Assembly (NCBI GenBank): GCA_963770375.1
Contig: CAVYPM010000028.1
Span: forward strand, 310,001-374,000
Reading direction: 5' to 3'
Length of the DNA stretch: 64,000 bases
Source of the DNA: DASVBE01 sp963770375
GTDB taxonomy: Bacteria; Actinomycetota; Actinomycetes; Streptosporangiales; Streptosporangiaceae
Shown here: positions 1 through 7,911 of the stretch, piece after piece
How positions within the stretch are numbered: position 1 is the first letter of the stretch
How the letters are laid out: each line of letters opens with the position of its first letter
Position numbers and translations under genes: made by a program
The notes under the pieces: model-generated
The model's input: only the letters and a program-made list of their open reading frames with translations
What the model was told of the DNA's origin: nothing
The model's database searches: none

Positions 1-93
1 ACGCTCGCGGCCTACGACGGCCGCCTGTGGATCGCCAACTTCGGCGGCACCGACGTGCTAGTCGTCAACCCGGCCCGGCTGCCCGGGGGCTGA
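1..93 (+). CDS. C-terminal end of a protein cut by the window edge, possibly beta-propeller
   Basis: Only the last 30 residues and the TGA stop are present. The end contains LWIANFGGTDVLVVNPA, which resembles the last blade of NHL/YncE-like beta-propeller proteins (a 'W-I-A-N ... V-V-N-P' strand pattern). That assignment is an inference from a very short piece. The gene runs in from the left and its last 36 bases overlap the 3' end of the AraC remnant on the other strand. Confidence 0.5.
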   Translation, partial: TLAAYDGRLWIANFGGTDVLVVNPARLPGG

Positions 94-279
94 GCGGCGC
101 GGCTCCCCGGCGGCCGGCCCGGCGTGGCGGGCCTGTGACGGGGTCATCCCGTACCGGGCCCGGAACGCCCGGCTGAAGTGCGGCATGTCGTGCACCCCCC
201 AGCGGGCCGCGACCTGGCTGATCGAGTCCCGGGCCGCGGCCGGGGAACGCAGGTCGGCCAGGATCCGGTCCAGCCGGTA
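58..279 (-). pseudogene. AraC-family regulator remnant, C-terminal HTH only
   Basis: The minus strand carries the second half of an AraC-type double helix-turn-helix: ISQVAARWGVHDMPHFSRAF followed by RARYGMTPSQAR, the conserved recognition helix and the 'F...YG.TP..YR' signature. Everything N-terminal to LDRILADLRS (most of the effector domain and the first HTH) is missing. Upstream of position about 280 the sequence switches abruptly to an aldehyde dehydrogenase fragment on the opposite strand. A functional product is unlikely. Confidence 0.7.
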
Positions 280-284
280 GCCGC

Positions 285-554
285 GGCGAGCTGCGGGCCG
301 GCGGCCAGCACGACCGGCTGTTCTACTCCCCCACCGTGCTGGGCGGCGTGACCCCGGCGATGCCCGCCTTCCAGGAGGAGATCTTCGGCCCGGTCGCACC
401 GGTGATCGTGGTCAAGGACGACGCCGAGGCCGTCGCGGTGGCCAACGACACCGAGTACGGCCTGGTCGCGGCGATCCAGACCGGGTCGCGGGACCGCGGC
501 CGGGCCCTGGCCGACCAGCTCGACACCGGCATCGTGCACGTCAACGACCAGACG
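285..554 (+). pseudogene. Aldehyde dehydrogenase internal fragment
   Basis: The frame encodes about 90 residues typical of the C-terminal third of NAD(P)-dependent aldehyde dehydrogenases: YSPTVLGGVTPAMPAFQEEI, FGPVAPVIVV, the 'N-D-T-E-Y-G-L' segment and GIVHVNDQT. The N-terminal two-thirds, including the catalytic Cys, and the C-terminal tail after 'NDQT' are absent. The left break coincides with the AraC break. The right break falls within a few bases of repeat copy A. This is a dead gene piece, not a short gene. Confidence 0.8.
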
Positions 555-558
555 CTGA

Positions 559-702
559 GCTGTGCTTGCTGGCTCACGCAGGGCCGCTGGAGAGGCGCTG
601 CCTTCCCTCCTCCCTCCTTCGGTGCTCCTTCGTCGCACCGGCGTCGCTCGTCAGGAAAACAGCGCCGGCGGCACCTGCGCTCGCCCTGCCGGCAACGCCG
701 GC
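559..702 (+). repeat. Dispersed repeat, copy A
   Basis: The element starts with the head GCTGTGCTTGCTGGCTC and continues with GGCCGCTGGAGAGGCGCTGC, a CTTCC/CTCC-rich stretch, then GGAAAACAGCGCCGGCGG and CACCTGCGCTCGCCC. The same order of blocks is found at 59412-59531 (about 90% identical by eye over about 120 bases), 11290-11443 (minus orientation) and, in shortened form, at 10168-10302, 52275-52420, 58190-58270 and 1289-1317. It contains no credible reading frame. It separates the aldehyde dehydrogenase fragment from the ridA stop codon. Confidence 0.75.
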
Positions 703-706
703 CCGC

Positions 707-1114
707 TCAGAGGGCAGCGAGGGCCTCGATCTCGACGCGGAAGTCCGGGTTGATCAGGCCGGCGACCTGGACAAGAGAACTGGCCGGCGGCGGGCCGCCG
801 GCCAGGAACTCGTCTCTCACCTCACGGAGCACCGCCAGGTCGGCCAGGTCCGTCAGGAAGATTGTGAGCTTCACCACCTGCGCGAGCGTGGCGCCGGCCG
901 CGGCCAGTGCGGTGGCCAGGTTGGTGAACACCTGGCGGACCTGGGCGGCCGGGTCGCCCGCGCCCACCACCTGGCCGTCCGGCCCGGCCGGGACCTGCCC
1001 GGAGATCACCACCAGCCGCCCGGTGAACGCGACCGCGTGACTGTAGCCGTTGGCCGGCGGCAGCCCGTCCGGCTGGGGGAAATGCTGCATGCCCGCAGTC
1101 TGCCCGGTGGCCAT
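707..1114 (-). CDS. RidA/YjgF/YER057c/UK114 family protein
   Basis: A 135-residue protein of normal family length (about 125-135). Family members hydrolyse reactive enamine/imine intermediates formed by PLP enzymes, as cytosolic trimers. The sequence shows the family core: SHAVAFTGRLVVISGQVPAG near the N-terminus, VRQVFTNLATALAAAGATLA, the 'V-K-L-T-I-F-L-T-D-L' strand and a C-terminal ALINPDFRVEIEALA-like segment. The usual Arg that binds the substrate carboxylate is not obvious in its canonical 'C.R' context, so this may be an Rid subfamily other than archetypal RidA. ATG at 1114 was chosen; an internal ATG at 1090 is possible. Its 3' end abuts repeat copy A. Confidence 0.85.
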   Translation of the reverse strand: MATGQTAGMQHFPQPDGLPPANGYSHAVAFTGRLVVISGQVPAGPDGQVVGAGDPAAQVRQVFTNLATALAAAGATLAQVVKLTIFLTDLADLAVLREVRDEFLAGGPPPASSLVQVAGLINPDFRVEIEALAAL

Positions 1115-1140
1115 GCGCCCGCCAGCCGCGGGCCTGGCCG

Positions 1141-1215
1141 CTACGCGCGGCGAAGGAAGAAGATGACCAGGATGATCAGGAGAATCAGCAGGATTACCCC
1201 GCCGCCGATGTACAT
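1141..1215 (-). CDS. 24-residue single-span membrane peptide
   Basis: A very small gene that begins with ATG at 1215 and has a good ribosome binding site (GGAGG about 9 bases upstream). The peptide starts MYIGGGVILLILL, continues as an uninterrupted aliphatic helix and ends FFLRRA. It is one transmembrane segment with a Gly-Gly-Gly N-terminus and a positive C-terminal tail, implying N-out/C-in topology. Function unknown. Short hydrophobic proteins of this kind recur in actinobacteria. The strong SD, clean stop and codon choice make it a likely real gene. It lies between ridA and the promoter of the MFS/MerR operon. Confidence 0.6.
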   Translation of the reverse strand: MYIGGGVILLILLIILVIFFLRRA

Positions 1216-1288
1216 GTGAAGTCAGCCTCCATCGCTATGGGTGAAGCTGCAGCCCCGCAGCTACCCCGCTGGACGCCACGGCATAACC

Positions 1289-1317
1289 GCGGCCGTCCGC
1301 GAGCCAGCAAGCACAGC
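1289..1317 (-). repeat. Dispersed repeat, copy D (head only)
   Basis: Contains the 19-base head GCGAGCCAGCAAGCACAGC, identical to the head of copy C at 11425-11443 and the reverse complement of the head of copy A apart from one base. Only a short 'GCGGCCG' piece of the body follows. It lies just upstream of the operator of the MFS gene. Confidence 0.5.
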
Positions 1318-1324
1318 CCCGGGT

Positions 1325-1353
1325 CTGACGTTTACGTCAAGGTTCGATATGAT
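1325..1353 (+). promoter_or_regulatory. Promoter with overlapping palindromic operator for the MFS-merR operon
   Basis: A -35 hexamer CTGACG (1325-1330) and a -10 hexamer TATGAT (1348-1353) are separated by 17 bases. A palindrome TGACGT-TT-ACGTCA (1326-1339) overlaps the -35 box and spacer. The MerR-type regulator encoded at the end of this operon is the obvious candidate to bind it. MerR proteins normally act on such spacer palindromes, although usually with a 19-20 base spacer, so simple repression by another regulator is also possible. Confidence 0.6.
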
Positions 1354-1430
1354 GAGCCTGTCTAACTACTTTGCCGCGCTGGCCGGGGTTCCCGCGTGCG
1401 CGTGCAGCACGAGGACAGGGAGAACTGCGC

Positions 1431-3332
1431 ATGCCGGTGCCCGGGAGCACCCAGTCGGCACTGCCCGCCGCGGACGGCCGCGGCGGGCACTACAAGTGGA
1501 TCGCGCTGTCGAACACGACGCTCGGGATCCTGATGGTGACCATCAACCAGTCGATCCTGCTGATCTCGCTGCCGGCCCTGTTCCGCGGCATCAAGCTCAA
1601 CCCGCTGGTGCCGTCCAACACCTCCTACTTCCTCTGGGTCTTCCTGGGTTTCATGCTGGTCACCGCGGTGCTGGTGGTGAGCTTCGGCCGGGTCGGCGAC
1701 ATCTACGGCCGGGTCCGGATGTACAACCTGGGCTTCGCGGTGTTCACCCTGTTCTCGATCCTGCTGTCGGTGACCTGGATGACGGGGACGGCCGGGGCGA
1801 AGTGGATCATCGTCATGCGGGTCTTCCAGGGCGTCGGCGGCGCGTTCCTGTTCGCCAACTCGACCGCGATCCTGACCGACGCGTTCCCGGAGAACGAGCG
1901 CGGCAAGGCGCTGGGCATCAACGGCGTCGCCGCGGTCGGCGGGTCGTTCCTCGGCCTGCTGCTCGGCGGCGTGCTGGCGCCCATCAACTGGCGGCTGGTG
2001 TTCCTCGTCTCGGTCCCGTTCGGCCTGTTCGGCACGGTCTGGGCGTACCTGAAGCTGAAGGACAACGGCGTTCGCCGGCCCGCCAAGATCGACTGGCTGG
2101 GCAACGCGCTGTTCGCGGTGGGCCTGATCTCGCTGCTGACCGGCATCGTCTACTCGCTGCTGCCCTACGGCGGCCACCCCACCGGGTGGACCAACCCCAA
2201 GGTCCTGGCCGCCATCTTCGGCGGGATCGCCATCCTGGTGCTGTTCGCCTGGGTGGAGACCAGGGTGCAGGAGCCGATGTTCCGCCTCGGCCTCTTCAGG
2301 ATCCGGGCGTTCACGGCCGGGAACATCGCCGGCCTGCTCGGCGCGCTGGGCCGCGGCGGCATGCAGTTCATGCTGATCATCTGGCTGCAGGGCATCTGGC
2401 TGCCGCAGCACGGCTACAGCTTCGCGCAGACCCCGCTGTGGGCCGGCATCGCGATGATCCCGCTGACGCTGGGCTTCCTGATCGTCGCGCCGCTCGCCGG
2501 GATCGCGTCGGACCGGTACGGCGCCCGGCTGTTCGCCACCGTCGGCCTGATGGTGTCCGGCAGCTCGTTCCTGCTGCTCCAGCTGCTGCCGATCAACTTC
2601 AGCTACTGGCAGTTCGGGCTGCTGATCTTCATGTTCGCGGTCGGCATGGGCCTGTTCTTCTCGCCCAACCAGGCCGGGGTGATGAACAGCCTGCCGCCGG
2701 ACCAGCGCGGCGCGGGCGCGGGCATGCTGAACACCTTCCAGAACTCGGCCTCGGTGCTGTCCATGGGCCTGTTCTTCACGATCGTGACGCTCGGCCTGGC
2801 CGCCCGGCTGCCCGGGCACCTGTACCGCGGGCTGACCGCCGCCGGGGTGGCCCCGCAGGCCGCGCACACGGTGGCGAACGAGCCGCCGATCGGCAGCCTG
2901 TTCTCCGCGTTCCTCGGCTTCAACCCGATCAAGCAGCTGCTCGGCCCGACCGGCGCGCTCCAGCAGCTGCCCGCCCACCAGGTCGCGTACATCACCGGCC
3001 GATCGTTCTTCCCCAAGCTGATCGAGGAGCCCTTCGCGGGCGGCCTGCACCTGGCGTTCACGTTCGCCTTCTTCGCCACCGCGATCGCGATTTTCGCGTC
3101 CGCCGCGCGCGGCCGGGCGTACTTCCACGTGGCCGAGCCGGTCCTGGACGAGCTGGCCGACGGCGCCGCCGAGGCCGGCGGGCTGGCCGGGCTCGAGCCG
3201 GTCACCCCCGGCGGCAGCCGGTCCGCTCCCAGCACGGCAAACGGCCGCGGCTCCGGGTCAGCGAGTTTCAAGGAATACGGCAGCGGGGGTGCGGGCCGCC
3301 CGTCCGCAGGCGGATCCGGCGGCGGCGGGTGA
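1431..3332 (+). CDS. MFS drug exporter, DHA2 (EmrB/QacA) type
   Basis: A 633-residue polytopic inner-membrane protein with about 14 predicted spans, the DHA2 arrangement of proton-driven multidrug exporters. Motif A of the family is seen as GRVGDIYGRVRMY after the second span. 'RVFQGVGGAFLFANS' and 'AVGGSFLGLLLGG' match the conserved motif-B and motif-C regions. A long loop and a soluble C-terminal tail of about 60 residues (Gly/Ser rich) end the protein. The ATG at 1431 is preferred over a TTG at 1371 because it follows a purine-rich AGGACAGGGAGA and lies before the first span. The stop overlaps the merR start, so the two are co-transcribed. The substrate cannot be told from sequence. Confidence 0.9.
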   Translation: MPVPGSTQSALPAADGRGGHYKWIALSNTTLGILMVTINQSILLISLPALFRGIKLNPLVPSNTSYFLWVFLGFMLVTAVLVVSFGRVGDIYGRVRMYNLGFAVFTLFSILLSVTWMTGTAGAKWIIVMRVFQGVGGAFLFANSTAILTDAFPENERGKALGINGVAAVGGSFLGLLLGGVLAPINWRLVFLVSVPFGLFGTVWAYLKLKDNGVRRPAKIDWLGNALFAVGLISLLTGIVYSLLPYGGHPTGWTNPKVLAAIFGGIAILVLFAWVETRVQEPMFRLGLFRIRAFTAGNIAGLLGALGRGGMQFMLIIWLQGIWLPQHGYSFAQTPLWAGIAMIPLTLGFLIVAPLAGIASDRYGARLFATVGLMVSGSSFLLLQLLPINFSYWQFGLLIFMFAVGMGLFFSPNQAGVMNSLPPDQRGAGAGMLNTFQNSASVLSMGLFFTIVTLGLAARLPGHLYRGLTAAGVAPQAAHTVANEPPIGSLFSAFLGFNPIKQLLGPTGALQQLPAHQVAYITGRSFFPKLIEEPFAGGLHLAFTFAFFATAIAIFASAARGRAYFHVAEPVLDELADGAAEAGGLAGLEPVTPGGSRSAPSTANGRGSGSASFKEYGSGGAGRPSAGGSGGGG

Positions 3333-3865
3333 GCCCGGTGCCCAGCAGCCCACCCGTGGCCGCCCCGGCCCGCGCGGCCGGCAGCCCCGGCCGTGCCGCG
3401 CCGACGGCGGCCGGCCCGGCTGCGGGCGAGCGGCTGCTGGGCATCAGCGAGGCGGCCGCCCGGGCTGGGGTGTCCGCCCGGGCGCTGCGCTACTACCAGC
3501 AGATCGGCCTGCTGGTCCCGGCCCGCACCACGCCCGGCGGCATGCGCCGGTACTCGGCCGACGACCTGACCCGGGTGGCGCGGATCCGTGAGCTGCAGGC
3601 CCTGCTCGGCCTGAACCTCGAGGAGATCGCGCTGGTGCTGCGCAACGAGGACCGGCTGGCCGAGATCCGGCTGACCTACCGGGACGAGCGCACCAGCGAC
3701 GCCGAGCGGCGGGCGCTGCTGCGCGAGTGCCTGGGCCTGCAGCAGGACCTGCGGGACACGGTGCAGGCCAAGCGGGACGCGCTGACCGGGTTCCTGGCCG
3801 ACCTGGACGGCCGGATCAGCAAGGCCCAGGGCCTGCTCGCGGCGGGCGGTGCCCCGCCGGCCTGA
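3329..3865 (+). CDS. MerR-family transcriptional regulator
   Basis: A 178-residue regulator. After a Pro/Ala-rich tail of about 35 residues comes the MerR winged helix-turn-helix, LGISEAAARAGVSARALRYY then QQIGLLVPAR and GGMRRYSADDLTRVARI. A long C-terminal coiled-coil helix (about residues 105-160) serves for dimerisation, and there is no large effector domain. The GTG start overlaps the exporter stop (GTGA), so it is translationally coupled to the transporter. It probably senses an exporter substrate and acts on the palindrome at 1326-1339; that link is inferred from context. Confidence 0.85.
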   Translation: MSPVPSSPPVAAPARAAGSPGRAAPTAAGPAAGERLLGISEAAARAGVSARALRYYQQIGLLVPARTTPGGMRRYSADDLTRVARIRELQALLGLNLEEIALVLRNEDRLAEIRLTYRDERTSDAERRALLRECLGLQQDLRDTVQAKRDALTGFLADLDGRISKAQGLLAAGGAPPA

Positions 3866-4068
3866 CCGGCCTCCCGGCGGCCCGGCCGGCTTGCGGGCCC
3901 GGCCCGGTCAGGCCCGCGCCGGGCCTGTTCCGGCTGCGGACGCGGGGCCCGCGTTCCCGCGGCCGTAATGCGTAAATATCAGTGGCCCGGTCCGGCGGCC
4001 GTTTCTCATACTGGGAACGGACCGGCCGCGGCCGCCGGCGGCGGGCCGGCCGCGGCGGACGGAGCGGC

Positions 4069-6039
4069 ATGGTGCGTGACTCCCCTACGGCAGGCACTGT
4101 TACCTCAGGCACGGTTACCTCAGGCACTGTTACCTCAGGCACGGGCGCGGCCGGCGACGATGACGAGGTCACCGCCGAGCTGACCGACGCCTACTGGCAG
4201 GCCTACCGCGAGCGGATGGCCACCACTGGCTTCCTGGCCATCGCCCGGCGGTTCCCCGCGCTGGTCGGCCAGGCGCTGCGGCTCGGGTTCGAGGCCAGCC
4301 GCACGGACCTCATCACCACCGTCACGCTCAACCTGATCGCCGGCGTGCTCACCGGCTTCGCGCTGTTCGCCACCACCGGGGTCCTCGAGGCGCTGTTCGC
4401 CGAAGGGCCCACGCCGGAGCGGGTGCGGGCCGCGCTGCCGTCGCTGATCTTCGTCGCCGCGGCCACCGCGGCCCGGGCGGGCCTGTCGGCCGCTGCGGGC
4501 TGGGCCCAGTCCCGGCTGCAGCCGCAGGTGGAGCAGGCCGTCGAGCTGCGCCTGTACGACCTGACCACCCAGGTGGAGCTGTCCGCGTTCGACGACGCGT
4601 CGTTCCACGACGCGATGCAGCGGGCCAATGCGCGCGGGCTGTACGCGGCCCCGCAGGTGGTCACCTACGTGATCAACTGCATCACCGGGCTGGCCGGCAT
4701 CGTCTCCGCGGCCGTGGTGCTGGCCCTGCTCAGCCCCGTGCTGCTGGTCCTGCTGCTGCTCGCCGAGCTGCCCGGCGCGTGGGCCGCGATCCGGTCCGCC
4801 CGGATCCGCTACATGACCAACTTCGCGCTGGCCGACAGCGGGCGCCGCAAGTGGATCCTGACCGACCTGATGGCCGACCGGCGGGCCGCGGCCGAGCTGC
4901 GGTCCTTCACCATGCGCGGCTTCCTGATGTCCCGCGCGGCCCGGCTGGCCGCCTACGAGCGTGCCGCCCAGCTGCGCGCCGCCCGGCAGCAGGCGGTCAC
5001 CCAGGTGCTGGCCAGCGCGGCGGGCGGGGTGGCCACCGCCGGGGTGTACGTCGCGCTGGGCCTGCTGCTGGCGGCCGGGGCGATACCGCTGGCCGTGGCG
5101 GGCACCGCGGTGCTGGCGATCAAATCCGCGCAGTCGTCGCTGAGCACCCTGCTGTACTCGGTGAACCAGTGCTACGAGGAAGGGCTGTACTTCTCCGACT
5201 ACGTGACGTTCTGCGCGGAGGCGGCCCGGCGCGTCCCGCGGCCCGGCGGCCAGCCGGTGCCCCGCCCGTTCCGGCGGATCGTGGCCGACCAGGTCACGTT
5301 CCGTTACCCGGGCTGTGCCGAGCCCGCGCTGCGCGAGGTCAGCATCGAGATCGCCGCGGGCGAGGTGGTGGCCCTGGTCGGCGAGAACGGGTCGGGCAAG
5401 ACCACGCTGGCCAAGGTGGTGGCCGGGCTGTACCAGCCGGAGTCCGGGCAGCTGCGCTGGGACGGCGTGCCGGCCGCCGAGATCGACGGCGACCAGCTGC
5501 GGGACCAGATCGCGGTGATCGCGCAGGACCACGCCAACTGGCCGCTGACCGCGCAGCACAACATCACCATGGGCCGTCCGCTGGAGGAGGCCCGGCTCAG
5601 CGCGGCGGCCGCAGCGGCCGGTGCCGACTCGGTGATCGGGGCGCTGAGCCACGGCTACCGCACGCTGCTGGCCCGCGAGTTCAAGGACGGCGCCGAGCTG
5701 TCCGGCGGGCAGTGGCAGCGGGTCGCGGTGGCGCGCGGGTTCTACCGGTCCGCGCCACTGCTGATCATGGACGAGCCCACCGCGGCGCTGGACGCCCGCG
5801 CCGAGTACGCGCTGTTCAGCTCGGTGCGCGCGCACACCAGGGGCCGCAGCGTGCTGATCATCACGCACCGCCTGGCCAGCGTCCGGCAGGCCGACCGGAT
5901 CTACGTGCTGCACGACGGCCGGGTCACCGAGCAGGGCGGTCATGCCGAGCTGATGGCGGCCGGCGGCCGGTACGCCGAGCTGTACAGCATGCAGGCGTCG
6001 CAGTACGACCCGGCCGGCCCGGCAGGCGCGCCCGGGTAA
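4069..6039 (+). CDS. ABC exporter, fused permease and ATPase
   Basis: A 656-residue half-transporter of the exporter class. Residues about 60-390 form a six-span transmembrane domain. Residues about 415-645 form the nucleotide-binding domain with Walker A GENGSGKTT, the Q-loop 'VIAQDHANW', the signature SGGQWQRVAVAR, Walker B LLIMDEPTAALD and the switch His in IITHRLAS. It must dimerise to work; the cargo is unknown (family members export lipids, peptides or drugs). ATG 4069 has GGAG five bases upstream; a GTG further upstream (3982) would add a basic low-complexity tail. The N-terminus contains three tandem five-residue repeats. A gap of about 200 bases separates it from merR, so it may have its own promoter. 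Confidence 0.88.
   Translation: MVRDSPTAGTVTSGTVTSGTVTSGTGAAGDDDEVTAELTDAYWQAYRERMATTGFLAIARRFPALVGQALRLGFEASRTDLITTVTLNLIAGVLTGFALFATTGVLEALFAEGPTPERVRAALPSLIFVAAATAARAGLSAAAGWAQSRLQPQVEQAVELRLYDLTTQVELSAFDDASFHDAMQRANARGLYAAPQVVTYVINCITGLAGIVSAAVVLALLSPVLLVLLLLAELPGAWAAIRSARIRYMTNFALADSGRRKWILTDLMADRRAAAELRSFTMRGFLMSRAARLAAYERAAQLRAARQQAVTQVLASAAGGVATAGVYVALGLLLAAGAIPLAVAGTAVLAIKSAQSSLSTLLYSVNQCYEEGLYFSDYVTFCAEAARRVPRPGGQPVPRPFRRIVADQVTFRYPGCAEPALREVSIEIAAGEVVALVGENGSGKTTLAKVVAGLYQPESGQLRWDGVPAAEIDGDQLRDQIAVIAQDHANWPLTAQHNITMGRPLEEARLSAAAAAAGADSVIGALSHGYRTLLAREFKDGAELSGGQWQRVAVARGFYRSAPLLIMDEPTAALDARAEYALFSSVRAHTRGRSVLIITHRLASVRQADRIYVLHDGRVTEQGGHAELMAAGGRYAELYSMQASQYDPAGPAGAPG
4091..4135 (+). 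repeat. Three tandem 15-base repeats inside the ABC exporter gene
   Basis: The unit CAGGCACTGTTACCT occurs three times in direct succession; the middle copy has one change (CAGGCACGGTTACCT). It keeps the frame and encodes repeats of Gly-Thr-Val-Thr-Ser in the cytoplasmic N-terminal tail. The copy number could vary by slippage without breaking the gene. Confidence 0.85.
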
Positions 6040-6144
6040 GCGGATCCGACGTTTGACTTGCGGCACGCGGGTAGCCTCTGTGGGTCACCGCGCGGGGCGT
6101 CCCGCCGGTGGCATCCAGGCCGGCCGACCGGAAGCAGTACTGCG

Positions 6145-6573
6145 ATGACCCTGCCCGCCGATAACCGCGACATCCTCGACCGGATCAGTGCTCATCTGGC
6201 CGCCGAGGAGCCGCACCTCACCGGCATGTACCGGGTCTTCAGCAGGCTGACCGTCCGGGACCTGATCCCGGACGAGGACGCGGTGCGGCGGCTGCCGCGC
6301 CGGCCCGCGGGTGCGGGCGGCAGCGGCCCTGCGCGGGCGGGCGGCCCGGTCGCGGGCGGCTGGCGGCTCCGCGGCCGGACGGTCCTGACCGGCCGCCAGG
6401 CCAGGATCATGGCCCTGCCGGCCCTGCTGCTGGCCATCCTGATCACGGTCATCGCGTTCACCGCGGGCAGCGGCATGCGCTGCACCCGGACGGTGGCGCT
6501 GCACGGGGCGCCGGGCGTGGCGGGCCCGTCCTGCCGGAACGGCGCCGCGGCGCCGCCGCCGACGAACCGCTGA
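6145..6573 (+). CDS. DUF3040-like small membrane protein
   Basis: A 142-residue protein. The N-terminus, ILDRISAHLAAEEPHLTGMY, has the pattern of the actinobacterial DUF3040 family (short amphipathic helix 'L..I...L...DP.L'). A charged linker and one transmembrane segment at about residues 89-110 (ALPALLLAILITVIAF) follow, then an outside tail with two Cys. The function of the family is unknown. ATG 6145 was chosen because the homology starts directly after it. It stands alone between the ABC exporter and the glycosyltransferase pair. Confidence 0.6.
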   Translation: MTLPADNRDILDRISAHLAAEEPHLTGMYRVFSRLTVRDLIPDEDAVRRLPRRPAGAGGSGPARAGGPVAGGWRLRGRTVLTGRQARIMALPALLLAILITVIAFTAGSGMRCTRTVALHGAPGVAGPSCRNGAAAPPPTNR

Positions 6574-6693
6574 GGGGCGGCGGCCGGCCCGGCCGCTGAC
6601 CCCGGCCACGGGCACTGACCCCGCCCGCCGGCGCAGAGGCGGCGCAGAAGCGGGCCGGAGGAGCGCCGCAGGCTGATCGCCGAGCGTGGCGGC

Positions 6694-7911
6694 ATGACAC
6701 GTCAACTGCTCGAACAGGGCCACCCGCTGCAGGTCAGCGGCCGGGCAGCGGCGCAGGTCGAGATCGTCGTCCCCGTCATGGACGAGGAACGTGATCTCGG
6801 CCCGAGCGTGCGCAGGCTGGACGCTTTCCTTTCCGCTGGGTTCCCCTTCACCGCCCGTATCACGATCGCCGACAACGGCAGCACCGACGGCACCTGGGCC
6901 ACGGCCTGCGCGCTGGAGGCCGCGCTGCCCCGGGTCCGCGCCACCCGGCTGGCCGAGCCCGGCCGCGGCCGCGCGCTGCGGACCGCCTGGTCCGGCAGCG
7001 ACGCCGACGTCCTGGCCTACATGGATGCCGACCTGTCGACAGACCTCAACGCCCTGCTCCCGCTGGTCGCGCCGCTGCTGTCCGGGCACAGCGACGTGGC
7101 CATCGGGACCCGGCTGGCGCACGGCGCCCGGGTGATCCGCGGCCCGCGCCGGGAGATCCTGTCCCGCGGCTACAACCTGCTGCTGCACGCCGCGCTCGGG
7201 GCGAGGTTCTCCGACGCCCAGTGCGGCTTCAAGGCGATCAGCCGGGCCCGGGCCGGGGCGCTGCTGCCGCTGGCCACCGACCCGGGCTGGTTCTTCGACA
7301 CCGAGCTGCTGATCCTCGCCCAGCGGGCCGGGCTGCGCATCCACGAGGTGCCGGTGGACTGGACCGACGACGCTGACTCCCGGGTGCGTCTGCTGCCTAC
7401 CGTCGTCGCCGACCTGCGCGGCATCGCCCGGCTCGGCACCGGCCTGGGGCTCGGCACGATCACCGTGCCGCGGCTGGGCCGCGGGCCGCTGGCCGGCCCG
7501 GGCACGGGCCTGCGCCGCCAGGTGGCCGTGTTCGCCGCGGTGGGTGCCGTCAGCACGGCCGTCTACCTGGCGCTGTACCTGCTGCTGCGGTCGGTCGCGC
7601 CGGCCCAGCTGGCCAACGTCGCCAGCCTGCTGATCACCGCGGTGGCCAACACCGCCGCGAACCGGCGCTTCACGTTCGGGCTGCGGGGCCGCGGCGGCGC
7701 GACCCGGCATCAGGTGCGCGGCCTGGCCGCGTTCGGCGCGGGCTGGGCGCTGACCGCCGCCGCGCTGGCCGGCCTGCACGCCGCGGTGCCGGCCCCGGGC
7801 CGGGCCCTGGAGGTGGCCGTGCTCGTCGTGGCCAGCCTGGCCGCGGCGGCCGTGCGGTTCGCGCTGTACCGCGGCTGGGTGTTCCGCGCCGCGGCCGGGA
7901 GCCGGCCGTGA
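6694..7911 (+). CDS. GT2 polyprenyl-phosphate glycosyltransferase fused to GtrA-like domain
   Basis: A 405-residue protein. Residues about 20-240 are a GT-A fold related to dolichyl-phosphate mannosyltransferase: VEIVVPVMDEERDLGPSV, ITIADNGSTDGTW, the metal-binding 'AYMDADLSTD' and 'DAQCGFKAI'. Residues about 270-395 are a GtrA-like domain with four membrane spans (ending 'VRFALYRGWVFR'). Such proteins transfer a sugar from a nucleotide donor to polyprenyl phosphate and help move it across the membrane. The next gene (GT39) starts inside its stop codon, so the pair works together: this enzyme makes the lipid-linked sugar and GT39 uses it outside. This is the YkcC/YkcB-like arrangement of Gram-positive bacteria. 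Confidence 0.88.
   Translation: MTRQLLEQGHPLQVSGRAAAQVEIVVPVMDEERDLGPSVRRLDAFLSAGFPFTARITIADNGSTDGTWATACALEAALPRVRATRLAEPGRGRALRTAWSGSDADVLAYMDADLSTDLNALLPLVAPLLSGHSDVAIGTRLAHGARVIRGPRREILSRGYNLLLHAALGARFSDAQCGFKAISRARAGALLPLATDPGWFFDTELLILAQRAGLRIHEVPVDWTDDADSRVRLLPTVVADLRGIARLGTGLGLGTITVPRLGRGPLAGPGTGLRRQVAVFAAVGAVSTAVYLALYLLLRSVAPAQLANVASLLITAVANTAANRRFTFGLRGRGGATRHQVRGLAAFGAGWALTAAALAGLHAAVPAPGRALEVAVLVVASLAAAAVRFALYRGWVFRAAAGSRP

Noticed and set aside
1362..3128. A 588-codon open frame on the minus strand
   Set aside because: Antisense of the MFS transporter; Glu/Gln/Arg-rich shadow text.
6053..6077. TTGACT...TAGCCT as a promoter before the DUF3040 gene
   Set aside because: The spacer is only 13 bases, too short for a sigma-70-type promoter.
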